Positions 1-11,478 of a stretch of DNA of 64,000 nucleotides are shown here, in pieces. A program made the translations under genes and the position numbers. The stretch's first letter is position 1, and the number at the start of each line of letters is the position of its first letter. The DNA lies in contig JALJCS010000039.1 of assembly GCA_023055355.1 (NCBI GenBank), forward strand, positions 1,766,001 to 1,830,000, given 5' to 3'. The DNA comes from Agelaius tricolor. Lineage: Eukaryota > Chordata > Aves > Passeriformes > Icteridae. The notes beneath the pieces were generated by a model. It saw nothing but the letters and a program-made list of their open reading frames with translations, was not told the origin of the DNA and made no database searches.

Positions 1-221
1 CGGGTGCCCATGGAGCCCCGGCCCGGCGGGGCTGCGGGCCGGCACCGCGGCTCCCCGGGCAGCAGCCGGCCCTCTGACCCCTGCCCTCGGGAGCCCTTGG
101 CCAGCGGCTGCAGGCCGCGCCTCAGGCCTGTGCGGCCAGGGGAGGCTGGGGCCGGGCGCAGGCAGCGCCCGGCCCAAGGGCTGAGCCCACGCCAACCCTT
201 CCCTCCTGCCGCTCTCTGCAG

Positions 222-1166
222 CTGGCAGAGCACAGGAGCGGAGCGGCCGGGCACCTGCGCCGGGCCCTGCGCTACCTGCGGAGCGCACAGGAGCCCCTGC
301 GAGAGGCGGCCATCAGGTTCATGGGTGAGCCACGAGCCCGGGCTCCCTCCCCGGCCCAGCCTGCCGCAGCTCGGCCCTAGCCCCGCCTGCTGCCCCGGCA
401 GCGCCAGCCGGGCCCGGCACCGTGGAGCCCCGCCTGGCCTGGGCATTGCTGCTGCTGCCCTCTGGCAGCCGTGCCCTGGGGCGGCAGCGTGCGGCAAGGG
501 CCTGGGCTGAGCCCTGCCGGGCCAGCAGCCCGTGTGGCCGCAGCGCCGGCAGGGAGCTCTGCCGCTAGGGCCAAGATGAATTCTTTGTTCTCAGAGATGG
601 CCGGGTTTCCCAGGATGAGGGAGCAGCAGCAAGAGCTCCAGGATCTCAGTCAGGGTGAGTGAGGGCAGCGGCCTGGGCCAGCGAGCTGCAATGCCTGAGC
701 AGGGAGCTGCAATCCCTGTCCCGGCTGCAGTGGGCTTCCTTCAATGTGTTGACAAGAGGTGGCGTAGGAAGAGCACACAGAGATTTCAGGGACACGGGCG
801 GAATTCCTGGCCCGCAGCTTGCTGCTGATCCTGTTGGCAACACCTCTCTCTTGCTCTCTCGGCCATGGCAAGAGTTGGGTGGGGTGGCCCTGGCTGGATG
901 CTTTCCTCAGGTCACTGCAGATCCAGGCTCTGACCATGGCTCTCTTTCTCTCTGTTCCAGGCCTAGAATCCCCAAAGAACAATGCCAGCCCATCCTGCTC
1001 TAACTTTGAAAGTCATGCTAAATTAGGCCTAAGACCTGAAGAAATAGGGTCCTTTTCTGGATCCAGTGAGCCAGTGTCCCAAGAACAGCACCAGGAGACA
1101 CTGAAGAGGACAGCATCTCCCATTGCCCCTGGAGCTCTAGACATAGTTGAGGATTGGTACGGCTGA
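222..1166 (+). CDS. 3' exons of an MROH-like HEAT-repeat gene (D), partial at window edge
   Basis: Three terminal exons are visible: 222-324 (103 bp, the AAIRFMG exon), 595-654 (60 bp, MAGFPRMREQQQE) and 961-1166, ending in DIVEDWYG and TGA. All have AG acceptors, and GTGAG donors where a donor is expected. Lengths and phases equal exons 13-15 of gene B at 29455-30404, apart from one codon missing in the last exon. The product would be the C-terminus of a Maestro heat-like repeat family protein; these are alpha-helical HEAT-repeat proteins whose function is mostly unsettled. Upstream exons, if present, lie left of position 1. The frame is open, so nothing visible marks it as a pseudogene, but the copy cannot be judged whole. 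It is the left-arm partner of gene B. Confidence 0.75.
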
Positions 1167-1189
1167 GCCTGTGGGGGGCTCGCGTGGCT

Positions 1190-1400
1190 TCAGCCCTCTC
1201 CCTGCCTGTAGATAGCTCCCTCCCTCCAGCCCTCAGACACTGTCCATCCACTTTTGCCCCTCCACCCTCTCTCCCTTTGGACAGCGTCATCTCACCAGCC
1301 CTCAGACCATGCCTATTCCTATGTTTTCCTTCCACTCTTCCTTTTGATAGCTCCATTTCTCAAGCCCTCAGACCCTGCCTGCCCATTCCCTTTTCCCCTC
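1190..1400 (+). repeat. Degenerate tandem repeat in 3' UTR
   Basis: A pyrimidine-rich unit of about 65-75 bp built around CCCTCAGACC and TTTTGATAGCTCC recurs three to four times between the stop codon and the poly(A) signal. The same array is present at about 29240-29430 beside gene B, while the related gene at 61143-61330 has essentially one unit. Confidence 0.55.
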
Positions 1401-1429
1401 CCATATCATCCCTTTTTTTGCCTTTCATT

Positions 1430-1435
1430 AATAAA
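1430..1435 (+). terminator. Poly(A) signal AATAAA of MROH-like gene D
   Basis: AATAAA lies about 265 bp past the stop codon in a context conserved with gene B (29186-29191, minus strand) and the fragment at 61457-61462. Confidence 0.65.
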
Positions 1436-1469
1436 CAGTTTGGCTTCTTCACTTTGCCTGCATCTCTGT

Positions 1470-2340
1470 GGAGCTGAAGCAAATCCGGGGCCCTGGGACA
1501 CACAGGCCCCTGCTGCCGTTCTCTGCCATGCTGTGTTTTGTGCACAGAGGAACTGGGGCAGGTCAGGCTGGAAAGGTCCCTGTGCTGAAGGTGCAGTTCC
1601 ACAGCACCGTGCAGTTCCACATCTCGCTGAGTGCACTGAAGGCCAGCAGTGGGACACGAAGCCTGTGTGTGTCAGGGACCAAAGTCATGTCTAAGGCCCT
1701 GCCATATTTGGTCCCCTCTTGTGCTCATCAACAGGAGAATGAAGAGCAGAGAATGAAGGAAACCTTATGATTTAACTGGTAGGAATTTGACCCTTCAGGG
1801 AAACAATCGATTGGTCAATCGATGGGAAGTGAACCTGTGAAAGAGGAACAATATGCAATGGAGCTGTGGTTGGCATGGAGGTGGTATCACAGGTCATTGC
1901 AGCCTCATCTCACGCACTGGCCAAGCGTGAGATGACCTTGTAACTAGAAAAACTCCACTCCAGAGGAGGAGATGTCAGGCCTGGTTCTGGGCTGGAGGGA
2001 TGAAAAGGACAAAATGCCCATCCTTTTGGTGCAGGGGACGCCCGGAATATGGAAGGCCTGCCTGCCCTTCCCACTGGAGCCCCATGCTGAGATACCCTGA
2101 GCACAGCCCAGTGCTCCTTGCTCCTCTCTGCTGACCTGTGAGCGTTTGTCTGCTTTCGGGATGGCCCTGGCTGTGTCAGGGCTGCTCCATGGACATGAGA
2201 CAGCCGGTCCTGTCCCGCTGGGTCCCAGCAGTGCCTGGCAGCAGCCCTGCACCCACGTCAGGATGCTGGCCAAGAGAGGCCCTGGAAGCTGAGGCAGCTG
2301 ATTTGAAGCTTTTGCAGATCCACACAGGGGATGGCCACAC
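1470..2340. other. Intergenic DNA duplicated in the right arm
   Basis: No gene is supported here. The stretch is the downstream flank of MROH-like gene D and is present in reverse at about 28250-29160. Its first part, starting at GTGGAGCTGAAGC, is also recognisable, more diverged, at about 61490-61690. It therefore belongs to the ancestral 3' flank of this gene type. Confidence 0.6.
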
Positions 2341-2348
2341 ACAGGGGA

Positions 2349-2878
2349 TGGCCAACAGCAGTCCTGAGGGGCCTCCCTCATTCAAAGAAATCCGCACACA
2401 AATGCATTGTCCGCCAAAAGCCCTTTTATTGAGCTGGCAGGAGGGCAGGGGTCTGCACCCCGCTAAAATGCTGCTCTGCCACATGTAAATTTCAGTGGGA
2501 TGATGTCAGAAATGTATCTCAAAAATACCATCCATCTTGACTCTGCTGAGGTGATTCGATAGGCAGGGGGTTAGAAATACATTCTGTCAGATTCCTGTAC
2601 TTGAAGCTAATGTCCAGGCGCTGGCCAGGAGTGGCCTCCATGCCCTAAAGCAGCACTTCTTCCTCATGGCTTCCCTGCACAGGGCTCATTTTACACTTGC
2701 CCTTAGTTCTTCTGGTAGAATGTGTCTAAAGCTTTTTGTCAAGTCCCTCTCCTGTCAAGTTAGGCCCGCCAGGTTTTTCTTATGCTAACTGGTGCTAAGT
2801 GCCTATGTAGGTCTGTGCGAAGTACTTGTTTACTTATGGGAAATGCTTGTGCTTATGTCAAACAAAGGCCTTGTTTCA
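2349..2878 (-). repeat. 3' LTR of ERV1
   Basis: The purine run AAAGAGAAGGGGAGAA on the minus strand (2879-2895) is followed directly by TG, the expected start of an LTR. AATAAAAGGGC lies inside, near the far end. The low-coordinate boundary is approximate because no 5' LTR is present to compare. Confidence 0.5.
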
Positions 2879-3327
2879 TTCTCCCCTTCTCTTTATCCTG
2901 ATGCAAATTCTTTTGCAAGATCCTCTGGACAGTCCACAGTACATATGTACTGTTCTGCTGCTGTTTTAATTTTCTACTGCATCCATAGGTTTATATGGTT
3001 AAGAGGAGGGTTAATGTTTTTAAAATTAGAACTGGTTTGCTGAGGAAGCTAAAAATCTAAGGAGCTGCTGGTGGTTCCAGATTTGTCCATCACAAGAAGC
3101 CATCTGACTCATGATGTTCTCTTTCTTTCTCTATTTTGGTGATGATTTCGGTAACAACTTTGATACCGGATTTGAGTGTCCATCAGGCTCTGTGAGATGC
3201 ATTTTGGACTTCTGCCACTAGCCATTCTATATTAGGCTGGTATGGCATTTGCTTAGGACATTAGTGTCCCGTCCAGTTTGGAATTTGGGCGCTTGGTGAT
3301 ACCCATCATGTGCATTCTGCAGCATCT

Positions 3328-3591
3328 CTAGAGAAGTTCTTGTGTGGTGCAGCTGAAGTGGCATCCACTTTTGGTTGTGAAATTACAAATAGAGAAGTTA
3401 GTACCATTAGTAGTTTCATTAAAAGACTCAATTGGAATAGTTGTGCAAGCAGATCTCACACAGGCACAGCCCCTTCCCACATAACACACCTGTGATAGTG
3501 CATGGGTAACTGGGCTCATTTCAAAAATACACGTGCTGCCCTCAGCATGCAGACACCCATCCTCTCTTTCAAGCACCGCATTTTTGCACAC
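3328..3591 (-). pseudogene. env-like remnant of ERV1
   Basis: A short open stretch downstream of integrase is rich in cysteine and N-glycosylation sequons (NET, NGT, NFS, NFT within about 20 residues), as in a retroviral surface glycoprotein. It is too short and decayed for a firm family call. ERV-L elements usually lack env, so this could instead be a separate captured or nested fragment. Confidence 0.4.
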
Positions 3592-3730
3592 AAAATTCAG
3601 TGTATCCCTTGGTACAATCGATTGGGGATAAAAGCATCATATAGTCAACCCAGGACATTCCACCCCTTATCCCCATATCGTCTGCTTACTACTAAAACTA
3701 ATTTAAATTCTAACTCTACAAACACAGACA

Positions 3731-6002
3731 TTATACATAATACAGGACTTGCTTTTCAAGGCCCAGGATGGTGTTCTGGGCCGTAGCATGAGGCACAGGC
3801 TGGGTTTCTAACCATCCAGTGGTGGCTTCCACCATGGTCGGCACGTAGCGCTTGCCCTGGCGTGTCTGGGGCAGTGGGATGCAGTCAATCTGCCAGGCCT
3901 GCCCATACTTGTACTTGGACCACCGCCCACCGTACCACAGGGGCTTCACCCACTGGGCCTGCTTGATGGCAGCACACGTCTCACAGTCATGGATAACCTG
4001 AGAAATACTGTCCATGGTTAAATCCACCCCTGGGGCTCATGCCCACTTACAGGTGGCATCTCTGCCCTGATGGCCTGAGGCATCATGGGCCCATCGAGCT
4101 AGGAATAACTCTCCTTTATGTTGCCAATCTAAGTCTATCTTTGACACCTCTATCCTTGCAGTCTGGTCTACCTGCTCATTGTTTTGGTGTTCTTTATTAG
4201 CCTGAATCTTGGGGACATGGGCATCTACATGGCAGACTTTCACAGGTAGCTTCTCTACCCTGGTAGCAATGTCTTTCCACTCATCAGCAGCCCAGATTGG
4301 TTTTCCTCTATGCTGCCAGTTAGCCTCTTTCATCCTCTCTAGCCATCCCCACAGAGCATTGGCTACCATCCATGAATCAGTGTAAAGGTAGAGCTTTGGC
4401 AGCTTCTCTCTCTCAGCAATGTCCAGGGCCAGTTGAACAGCTTTGAGTTCAGCAAGTTGGCTTGATCCACCTTCTCCTTCAGTGGCCTCTGCGACCTGTC
4501 CTGTGGGGCTCCATATGGCTGCTTTCCACTTTCGTTTAATTCCCACAACGCGGCAAGAACCATCAGTGAAGAGTGTATCGTGTATCTTCTGCTGGCAGTT
4601 GGTTGTATGGTGGAGCTTCTTCAGCTCGTGTCACTTCTTGTTCCCCATCATCAGCAAAACCAAGGTTCTCACCTTCCAGCCAGTTTGTAATTATTTCCAG
4701 AATCCCAGGGCCATTCAGGTTTCCAGTACAGGCGCGCTGTGTGATGAGGGCAATCCACTTGCTCCATGTAGCACTGGTGGCATGGTGCGTAGAGGGAACC
4801 TTTGCTTTGAACATCCACCCCAGCACCGGTTGTTGGGGTGCCAGGAGGAGTTGTGCTTCCATACCAACCACCTCCGAGGCAGCCTGGACTCCTTCATAGG
4901 TGGCCAAGATTTCCTTCTCTGTGGGAGTGGAGTGGGCTTTCGACCCTCTGTACCTTCAGCTCCAGAATCCCAGTGGTTGGCCTCAAGTCTCCCCAGACAC
5001 CTTCTGCCAAAGGCTCCAGGACAAGCCATTGTACCCAGCTGCAGAGTAGAGCACGTTCTTCACCTCTGCTCCTGTCCTGACTGAGCCAAGGGCCACTGCA
5101 TGAGCAATCTCCTGCTTGATCTGGGCAAAGGCTTGTTGCTGCTCAGGGCACCACTGGACATCATCCTTTTCTGCCGATGACCAGGTAGAAAGGGCTCACA
5201 TACTGGCTGTACTTGGGAATGTGGATTCTCCAAAACCCTGTGGTGCCTAGGAAACCTTGTGTTTCCTTCCTGCTGGTTGGTGGAGACATCACGGTGTTCT
5301 TGTTGATGACCTCAGTGGGAATCTGACACTGTCCATCTCGCCCCTTTACTGCCAGGCACTGGATCTCTCGGGCAGGTCTCTTGACTTTGTTCTTCCTAAT
5401 GGTGAAATCAGATTCCAGCAGAACTGGATGATCCTCTCTCCTTTCTCAAATACTTCCATTGCTGTGTTCCCTCACACAATGATGTCATCTATGCCCTGCA
5501 GATGTTCTGGAGCCTCACCCTTTTCCAGTGCAGCCTGGATCAGTCCATGGCAGATGGTGGGATTGTGCTTCCACCCCTGGGGCAGTCAGTTCCAGGTGTA
5601 CTGCACGCCCCTCCAGGTGAAAGCAAACTGAGGCCTGCATTCTGCTGCCAGAGGAATGGAGAGAAACGCGTTAGCAATGCCAGCAGTGGCGTACCACTTT
5701 GCTGCCTTGGACTCCAGCTCATACTGGAGTTCCAGCATGTCCGGCCCAGCCGCACTCAGCGGTGGAGCCGCTTCATTCAAGGCACGATAGTCCACAGTCA
5801 ATCTCCATTCTCTGTCAGAATTGCACACAGGCCATACTTCCTGCCAGAGTTGACTTGCAAGACCGATCCCAGGCACTCTGCAACTAACAGCATCAGTGTT
5901 GTTGGAAACCCAAATGCAGGGAAATCTCAGACTTTTGGTCTTGTCAGCAAAGCTTAGAATTAAACACAGCATTTGAGCTGAGACCTTGGAAAGGGCTTCC
6001 AA
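3731..6002 (-). pseudogene. Broken pol of ERV1 (RT, RNase H, part of integrase)
   Basis: The pieces appear in order in different frames. The RT palm is at 5586-6002 (WRLTVDYRALNE, WYATAGIANAF). The connection is at about 4563-4907. RNase H is at 4037-4546, with YTDSW and HVDAH. The integrase zinc-binding region and start of the core are at 3731-4120 (CETC, QIDCIPL). Integrase stops at about 3731 because some 550 bp, including the rest of the catalytic core, are deleted relative to the right-arm copy. Frameshifts separate the RT from the connection. It is not functional. Confidence 0.8.
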
Positions 6003-6484
6003 ACTCAGGTGCTAGAAGCGAGAATGTGGATTTCTAGTTTATAGCAGAGACGCGGGGAGGAAAGTTGAAGTGGAGGAAAGTTTCGAGTTTTAGAGTTCAA
6101 GATCTAGGAAAAATCTTAGCTCCAATGGTAAACGAGAAGTTTGGGATGCAGTGCTGTAGGTTTGTTGTGTCATGGCATGATTGGCTAAGGAAGCTTCCAC
6201 TATAGCATGATGTGGGAACCCAGGAAATTCCTCTGGGTGCCCTGCAGGACTCGAGACCCTGTCAGAAAAAAAAAACCTGGGTCAGCATGACAGAAAAGAA
6301 AAAAAAAATAAAATTCACCATTTAGAAAGAACAAGTGTCCCACCACTTTTCCCTCCACTGTTATTAATTTTGTACAATTTAGAGGCAAACCTGGGTCTAA
6401 AGCTTCCATCTCTCCATAGTTCCTGATACTATTTGCTACCCTTCAGCCTTGACATCCCCTGATGTGACTGACTGCTGTCCAGCT

Positions 6485-6835
6485 GGGGCTGGGGATGCTC
6501 AGCCTGGAAAGAGGAGACGCTGGGAGGCCTCACTGTGGCTGTGCAGGGCTGGAAGGGTCCCACAGGAAAGAAGGGGACAGAGTGTTCAACAGGGCCTCTG
6601 CTGACAGGACAAGGGGGATGGCTTTCAAGTGCAGGAGGCTGATTGAAGCTGGATCTAAGGGAGCTGCTGTTTTACACTGAGGGTGGTGAGGCACCGGCCC
6701 AAGCTGGGCACAGAGGCTGTGGGTGCCCCATCCTTGGCAACAGGGCTCCCCCAAGGCCTGGGGGAAGATTGCTCAGCTTGGAACAAGATGATCTTCAGGG
6801 TCCCTTCCAAGCCCAACCATCCAGGGATCCCCGCT
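6485..6835 (+). mobile_element. CR1 LINE 3' fragment
   Basis: The stretch follows the 3' end of avian CR1 elements: CTCAGCCTGGAAAGAGGAGA, then GACAGGACAAGGGGGATGG, GAGGGTGGTGAGGCAC, GTGCCCCATCC and finally AGATGATCTTCAGGGTCCCT. It is truncated on the 5' side, as most CR1 copies are, and mutated throughout. Confidence 0.75.
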
Positions 6836-7059
6836 GCCCACTTCAGTTGGCGCTGGACTCCTGGGAACTGTGATGTCACATCCCCCGTTCCAGGTGGAAC
6901 TGCCAGCACCCAGCAAAGAGCACAACTCAACCACTGGCCCTTGTGTCAGCCCACGCTGCACTCTGCTCCTGTCCACCCCTGTCGCCCTTCTTGTCACCTG
7001 CTCCCTCCATCAGTCCTGAGAGCTCCCTAGTGCCTGGATTTTGTCACCCATCACTGCAG

Positions 7060-7428
7060 GATGCTGACATTTGTCCTGAGGAAGGTATGGTGCCATTCCA
7101 TGGAGGGGGACACCGCCAGCTGCCCAGGTGGGGTGCAGCTCTGTGGCCTTGTGTAGGACAGGGACCCCACTCTGAGGTTTTGCCACCTCTGCAGGCTGTC
7201 ACAGACAGAGAGGAAGAGATGGACGTGGATATCCAGACTCATACAAAGGAGGACGTGGAAATGGAGGAAGAGACTGGAGAGGAAGAGATGGAGGTGGATA
7301 TGGACGTGGAAGAAGAAATGGAAGTGGATGTGGATGTGGAAGAGGAGATGGAAGTGGAAATGGAAGAGTACATTGAAAACATGGACATTGATGAGAAAGA
7401 TGAGGAAGAGGCTATGACCTTGGGATGA
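7060..7428 (+). CDS. 3' exons of an unidentified gene with acidic / Gly-Arg-rich repeat (F)
   Basis: A 25-bp candidate exon (7060-7084, GCAG acceptor, GTATGG donor) is followed by a terminal exon from 7195 after a CTCTGCAG acceptor. The terminal exon is a repetitive purine-rich sequence. One frame, open to 7428, encodes an acidic tract built from EEEMEVDMDV-like units. The frame continued from the 25-bp exon instead encodes a Gly/Arg-rich tract (GRGRDG, YKGGRG types) ending at TGA 7374-7376. Both are plausible domains, an acidic tail or an RGG-like RNA-binding tail, and I cannot decide between them. Upstream exons are not visible: a CR1 fragment and the duplication breakpoint lie there, so the gene may be truncated. 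I do not recognise the gene. Confidence 0.45.
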   Translation, partial: DADICPEEGMVPFHGGGHRQLPRWGAALWPCVGQGPHSEVLPPLQAVTDREEEMDVDIQTHTKEDVEMEEETGEEEMEVDMDVEEEMEVDVDVEEEMEVEMEEYIENMDIDEKDEEEAMTLG

Positions 7429-7945
7429 AGACCAATGCCAGCAGCAGGACAGGCATGTGGTCCCCACAGGCAGAGTGGGTCCCTGCTGCCAGGCTGGAGC
7501 TGGGCTGGTCCCTGCTCAGGGACGTGGCACCCCGTGCGCTGGAGTCTGGTGCCATCCGCAGCCTGTCCTGTGCTTGCTCTGGGCCACACGAGCTCCATCC
7601 CAGACCCAGCCAGGCTCAGCTCTGGCAGCAAAGTCCTGCTGTGCCAGCATGTGCCAGCCTGGGGACACATGGAAGAGCCCTCTGTGCCTGACTGGAGTGA
7701 CCATGGCACACTTGCTTTTCGTCCAGGACTGATGGACATTCCGGACAGGGATGCCACACTTTTGTACATATGTTTTACAGTTTGTTCTCTTCAGGAATAG
7801 GATTTAGGACTTTTTTTTGTCTTCTGCAAATACATTTCATATATTTTTGCTAAATAGGTTCTTCTGTATATATGTTCCATGGATTGCTGTTGTTACAAAT
7901 ATTCTTACGTTGTAAAAGTTTTCTGTATTGTTGCTGTTCTTCTGG
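7429..7945 (+). other. 3' UTR of gene F, interrupted by a provirus
   Basis: The stretch downstream of the acidic exon turns AT-rich in the manner of a 3' UTR. It stops at the provirus boundary; the missing tail with the poly(A) signal lies at 14789 onward. Confidence 0.5.
7940..7945. repeat. Target-site duplication, left copy (TTCTGG)
   Basis: TTCTGG immediately precedes the left LTR and is repeated at 14783-14788 immediately after the right LTR. A 6-bp duplication is usual for alpha- and betaretrovirus-like integrases. Confidence 0.85.
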
Positions 7946-8173
7946 TGTTGCCGCTGCTTGGGGCGTGGCATCCCGGGTCGAGGACGGTTCTGTGGCGGCG
8001 CCTCTGCCACACGGGCCAAGCACATGCATACACCAATGTGGTGGACAGTAACTGGCCTCTATTAACGGTTAGGCAGAGTCTTTTATAACAGTGGGTAACG
8101 GTCAGTAACAGTAAAAGGGGAGGGGTTCTGCGTGATCTCGTGATATCTCAAGACCTCGCGATATTTCCCCACA
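7946..8173 (-). repeat. 3' LTR of ERV3
   Basis: It is 228 bp, TG...CA on the minus strand. TATAAAA is conserved, but the poly(A) hexamer reads AATAGA (8058-8063 region) where the 5' LTR has AATAAA. Confidence 0.9.
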
Positions 8174-8190
8174 TTTCCCCCCCCTTTTAT
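8174..8190 (-). other. Polypurine tract of ERV3
   Basis: AAAAGGGGGGGGAAA on the minus strand abuts the first TG of the 3' LTR, the standard position for the plus-strand primer. Confidence 0.8.
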
Positions 8191-8945
8191 GATCAGTTAA
8201 AAACATAAAGCAAACCTGACAATTAGGAAACGTGTAGCTGACAAGATGCAATTAACTTGAACAATATAACACAACTGCAATAAACTTGTAACTGCAAATG
8301 TTTAACAAATGGAAAGCTAACTATCTCTAACTGTTTTTTTTTGTTGTTTGGTTTTGTTTGTTTTTTTTTAAAAAAAAACCAACACAAACTTGTTTAAAAT
8401 GTAAGTCAACAAGTCATGGTGCTGACTGAACCCTATCTTTGAATACTTTGAACATCTTTGTAGGACCTCCTCAGTTTGTTTTTTTTGTTTTAGTTGACCT
8501 CCTAGGACCGAATTATTTTCCCAGAGTCTGCGACCTGTTTGATCTTAAATTAGAGAGGATTTGGAGAGTCCATGTCCGGACTTATGTTCCCTCCAAATTG
8601 CCCCTTGATCCTTTGACACAGGCAAGAACTCTGGGTTACCTGGCATTCCATCCAAGTAGAGCTAGAACCTGGCCAGAGCTCGAACTCTACTTGATGGATA
8701 CCTCTTTACATTTTTCCTGAGCTGTTTTTTTCCCCCCTGTCCCTCTCTGTGCCAGCCTCTCCTTTAGTTTGGTCATTGAGTTCTTTCACGACCCCGGGAT
8801 GGTCTGCCATCGGGCTGCTCGATGATTCATCGCAGCCTTTAGGAAGCAGGGCATACAGGTCACGGGGGTGTCTGAGGATTCAGTCCTGCAAAACAAACTT
8901 CACAAATTTCATTAGTTTTTGCCCTGAAGGTCTGGTTTTATCGAC
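8191..8945 (-). other. Region between pol and 3' LTR of ERV3, no env found
   Basis: About 755 bp with no open frame, signal peptide, CX6CC motif or transmembrane stretch on the proviral strand. It includes A/T-rich low-complexity sequence near 8330-8380. Either env was lost or the lineage spreads without one. Confidence 0.55.
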
Positions 8946-11478
8946 TTAAGTGGGCACCATTTGTCTTATTATTTTTCTTAACGGATGCGTACCCTCGCCC
9001 TGTGAGTACCAGCCTCCAACTTTTTCCCATTCTCCTAAGTCATTTTTAATCATAACTTGTGGGCCTTCTTCTAGTGCCCGGGTGGCCCAGTGCCTCTAGG
9101 CAGGACTTTTCATTTCATCTTCCCTGGGGAATTGATTCAAAGCTAGCAGGGCGGTTGCTAGGATGCGTGCTTGGTCTTTTTGTGGGATGGAATTGGTAAA
9201 CCCTTCTGGTTTTGCTAGCACCTCCAGTTTAGTTTTTAAGGTTTGGTTAGCCCGTTCGACAATGGCCTGTCCGGTGCTATTATACAGGATGCCGTGGACT
9301 AAAGTTATACCCCACCTTGATGCAAAAGCTCGGACTGATTTTGAAATGAAACTCGGACCATTGTCTGTCTTAATTTGCCTCGGGATACCAAGCCATGCCA
9401 TGGTAGTTAACCAATGCTGGATAGCTGCTTTAGAATCTGCCTTTTGGTGTTGCGTGGCCACAATTACTCCACTGTAGGTGTCAACTGTTACTGCAAGCCA
9501 TGCTCGGGGTTTCAGCAGCTGGCATAATGTAAAATCTGTCTGCCATATTTCGGCGGCCTTGAGGCCCCGGGGGTTGACGCCGCTGGACCACAGTGGTGAT
9601 TTTTGGCAGTAGGGGCATGAGGAGACGATGTGCTTAGCATCAGCGGCTGAGATCCCACATTTCTTTGCGAGCGCTTTGGCCCCGATATGTAGGAATTCGT
9701 GTAGTTGGCGGGCTTCTCTTAGGGTCCACAGCCCTTTTGCGGCGGCGTCTGCCTTGTTGTTGCCAATCTGAAAGAATCCCTTAACTGGACTGTGGCTGTT
9801 GATATGGATGATAGACACGGTGCCCTTTCGCCAATAAAGTTCCTCTTCCAGCATTGTCGCCACCACGGATACTGCCACACTGGGTCCAGCCATGGCTAGA
9901 CAGAGCTTGGCCACGAATATAGAGTCAGTCACAATGTTAAGGTGTTACTCCGGGAACAGTCCACATGCTAGTGCCACGGCGGCTGCTTCGAGTTGTTGGA
10001 CTGAAAACGAAGGATTTGTTGTTTTAATACAATGCCACCGCTCTCCTGACTGCCATACTACAGCTGCAGTGGAGGTTAGTGAAGACGCATCGGTGAAGAC
10101 TGTGGGTCCTTCTCGTGGCCGGTCAATTACCTTAGGTGGTAGGTCGATGTCGACGACCATGAGCAGCTGTGTCCAAGGGGGTTTTGCTGCGTAATGAATT
10201 TCTCCCCCGAATCCAGCGAGGGCTATGGCCAGGTACTCTGATGTTATTGATGACTGTGCGGAAAGCTGTTTACGGAAGGGCAGATATATCCTGGCAGGTT
10301 CAGTGCCCAAATGTCTCAGGGCGAGTTTTCTGCCTTTCATAACGAGGCTACCAAGGCACTCAACTCCTGGGGAAAAGGCGCGCGATGGTTTTCCCAAGAC
10401 CACCCATTGTATTGGTTGGGCCTTATCAGGGGGTCCTTGGGCCAGCGCTCCTACTCCCCCTTTCTTCGTAAGGTGGACATACAAATTGACCGGTGCATTT
10501 GAGTCCCACCTGGCGAGTGTGCTCACTGACATCTGACGTTCAATAAAGTCAAGCGAGCTCACTGCCTCTGGCGTCAGCACCTTTTGCTCCCATGGGCTCT
10601 TGCCTTTCAGGAGGTCGTTTAGGGGATCCATGACCTCAGGAGGGATCAGGATGATGTTACGAAGCCATTGTAGGGATCCCACCAGCTGCTGCATGTCGTG
10701 GAGCGTCCTGATGTTTCGGCGAATTTTTATTTGGGGAGGGGTTATATAGGAGTCTGAGATTCCCACCCCTAAAAAGGTCACACATGGTCCCCTCTTTATC
10801 TTCGCACTGGCAATTTCGAACCCATTTGCTTTTAAGGTCTCTGAGATGGCAGACGCTAGCCGGTCTACCTGGCCCGTCGATGGCGTGGCGATCAGGATGT
10901 CATCCATGTACTGGATAATGGTCGCGGTGGGATCATTCTGTCGGACTGGCGCTAGTGCTCGGTCCACCGTAATTTGGCAAATGGCAGGGGAGTTGACCAT
11001 TCCCTGAGGCAATACCCGCCATTGGAAGCACAGGTTGGGCCGCTGGCTGTTCGGGAAGGTGACTGAAAAGGCAAACCGTTCTTTGTCCTCATCATGCAGG
11101 GGGATGGAGAAGAAGTAGTCTTTGATGTCGGGCACTGCACAGGGTTGTCCTCTGGGCACCATAGAATTCATTGGCAATGAAGTTTGCACAGGGCCCATTG
11201 GCTGGATCTTTTTGTTCACCTCCTGTAGGTCATGTAGGAGACGAAAGCCCTCACCAGATCGTTTGGGTATGACAAACATGGGAGTATTCCATGGGCTTGT
11301 GGAGGGTTCAATGTGGTTTTGCTGTAGCTCCCGGGTAACTAATTTGAGAAGGGCAGTCATTCAAGGCTTAGACAAGAGCCACTGCTCGACCCACACTGGG
11401 TCTAGTGATTTCCATCTCAGTTTGATGGGCAGTTGTGGGTGTGTAGCAGTGGCCCTTAGAATAAATTTGTCATTTTAA
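8946..11478 (-). pseudogene. pol of ERV3 (RT, RNase H, integrase) with three in-frame stops
   Basis: One frame spans the whole gene. RT carries YMDD and IKDYFFSIPL, and RNase H starts at VFTDAS. Integrase has the zinc-binding SCPYC motif, then TDFTL, TDNGPSF and VERANQTL, which hold the D, D and E of the catalytic triad. The frame is interrupted by TGA at 11361-11363 (between the pro-pol linker and RT), TAA at 9945-9947 (RNase H) and TAG at 9096-9098 (before the C-terminal DNA-binding domain). It then ends at TAA near 8946. No frameshift is needed to follow it, so decay is limited to point changes as far as can be seen. Confidence 0.85.

Larger units (their letters stand above)
2349..6130 (-). 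mobile_element. Decayed ERV-L-like endogenous retrovirus (ERV1), pol-env-3'LTR
   Basis: On the minus strand the order is reverse transcriptase (about 5600-5920), connection (4563-4907), RNase H (about 4120-4560), integrase N-terminal part (3731-4120), a cysteine-rich env-like piece (3328-3591), a purine tract (2879-2895) and an LTR (2349-2878). No gag and no 5' LTR are seen. Frames are broken many times. The RNase H/integrase junction and the absence of class I or II landmarks suggest class III (ERV-L-like) affinity, which is an inference. It is the inverted twin of the element at 23783-28246 and was copied with the host DNA, not inserted independently. Confidence 0.75.
1..6262 (+). repeat. 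Left arm of large inverted duplication
   Basis: The arm, read in reverse complement, matches about 23783-30620: the same MROH-like 3' exons, the same intergenic DNA and the same ERV-L-like element, all in opposite orientation. The inner breakpoint is visible. Both copies hold the block with CTGACAGGGTCTCGAG, then diverge at about 6262 and 23783. The outer end lies left of the window. The left arm lacks about 550 bp of integrase and downstream sequence that is present at about 26297-26853 in the right arm, and there are many single-base differences, so the duplication is not fresh. Confidence 0.85.

Noticed and set aside
8191..8945. An env gene in ERV3
   Set aside because: No signal peptide, cysteine pattern or membrane span in any minus-strand frame; described as env-less.
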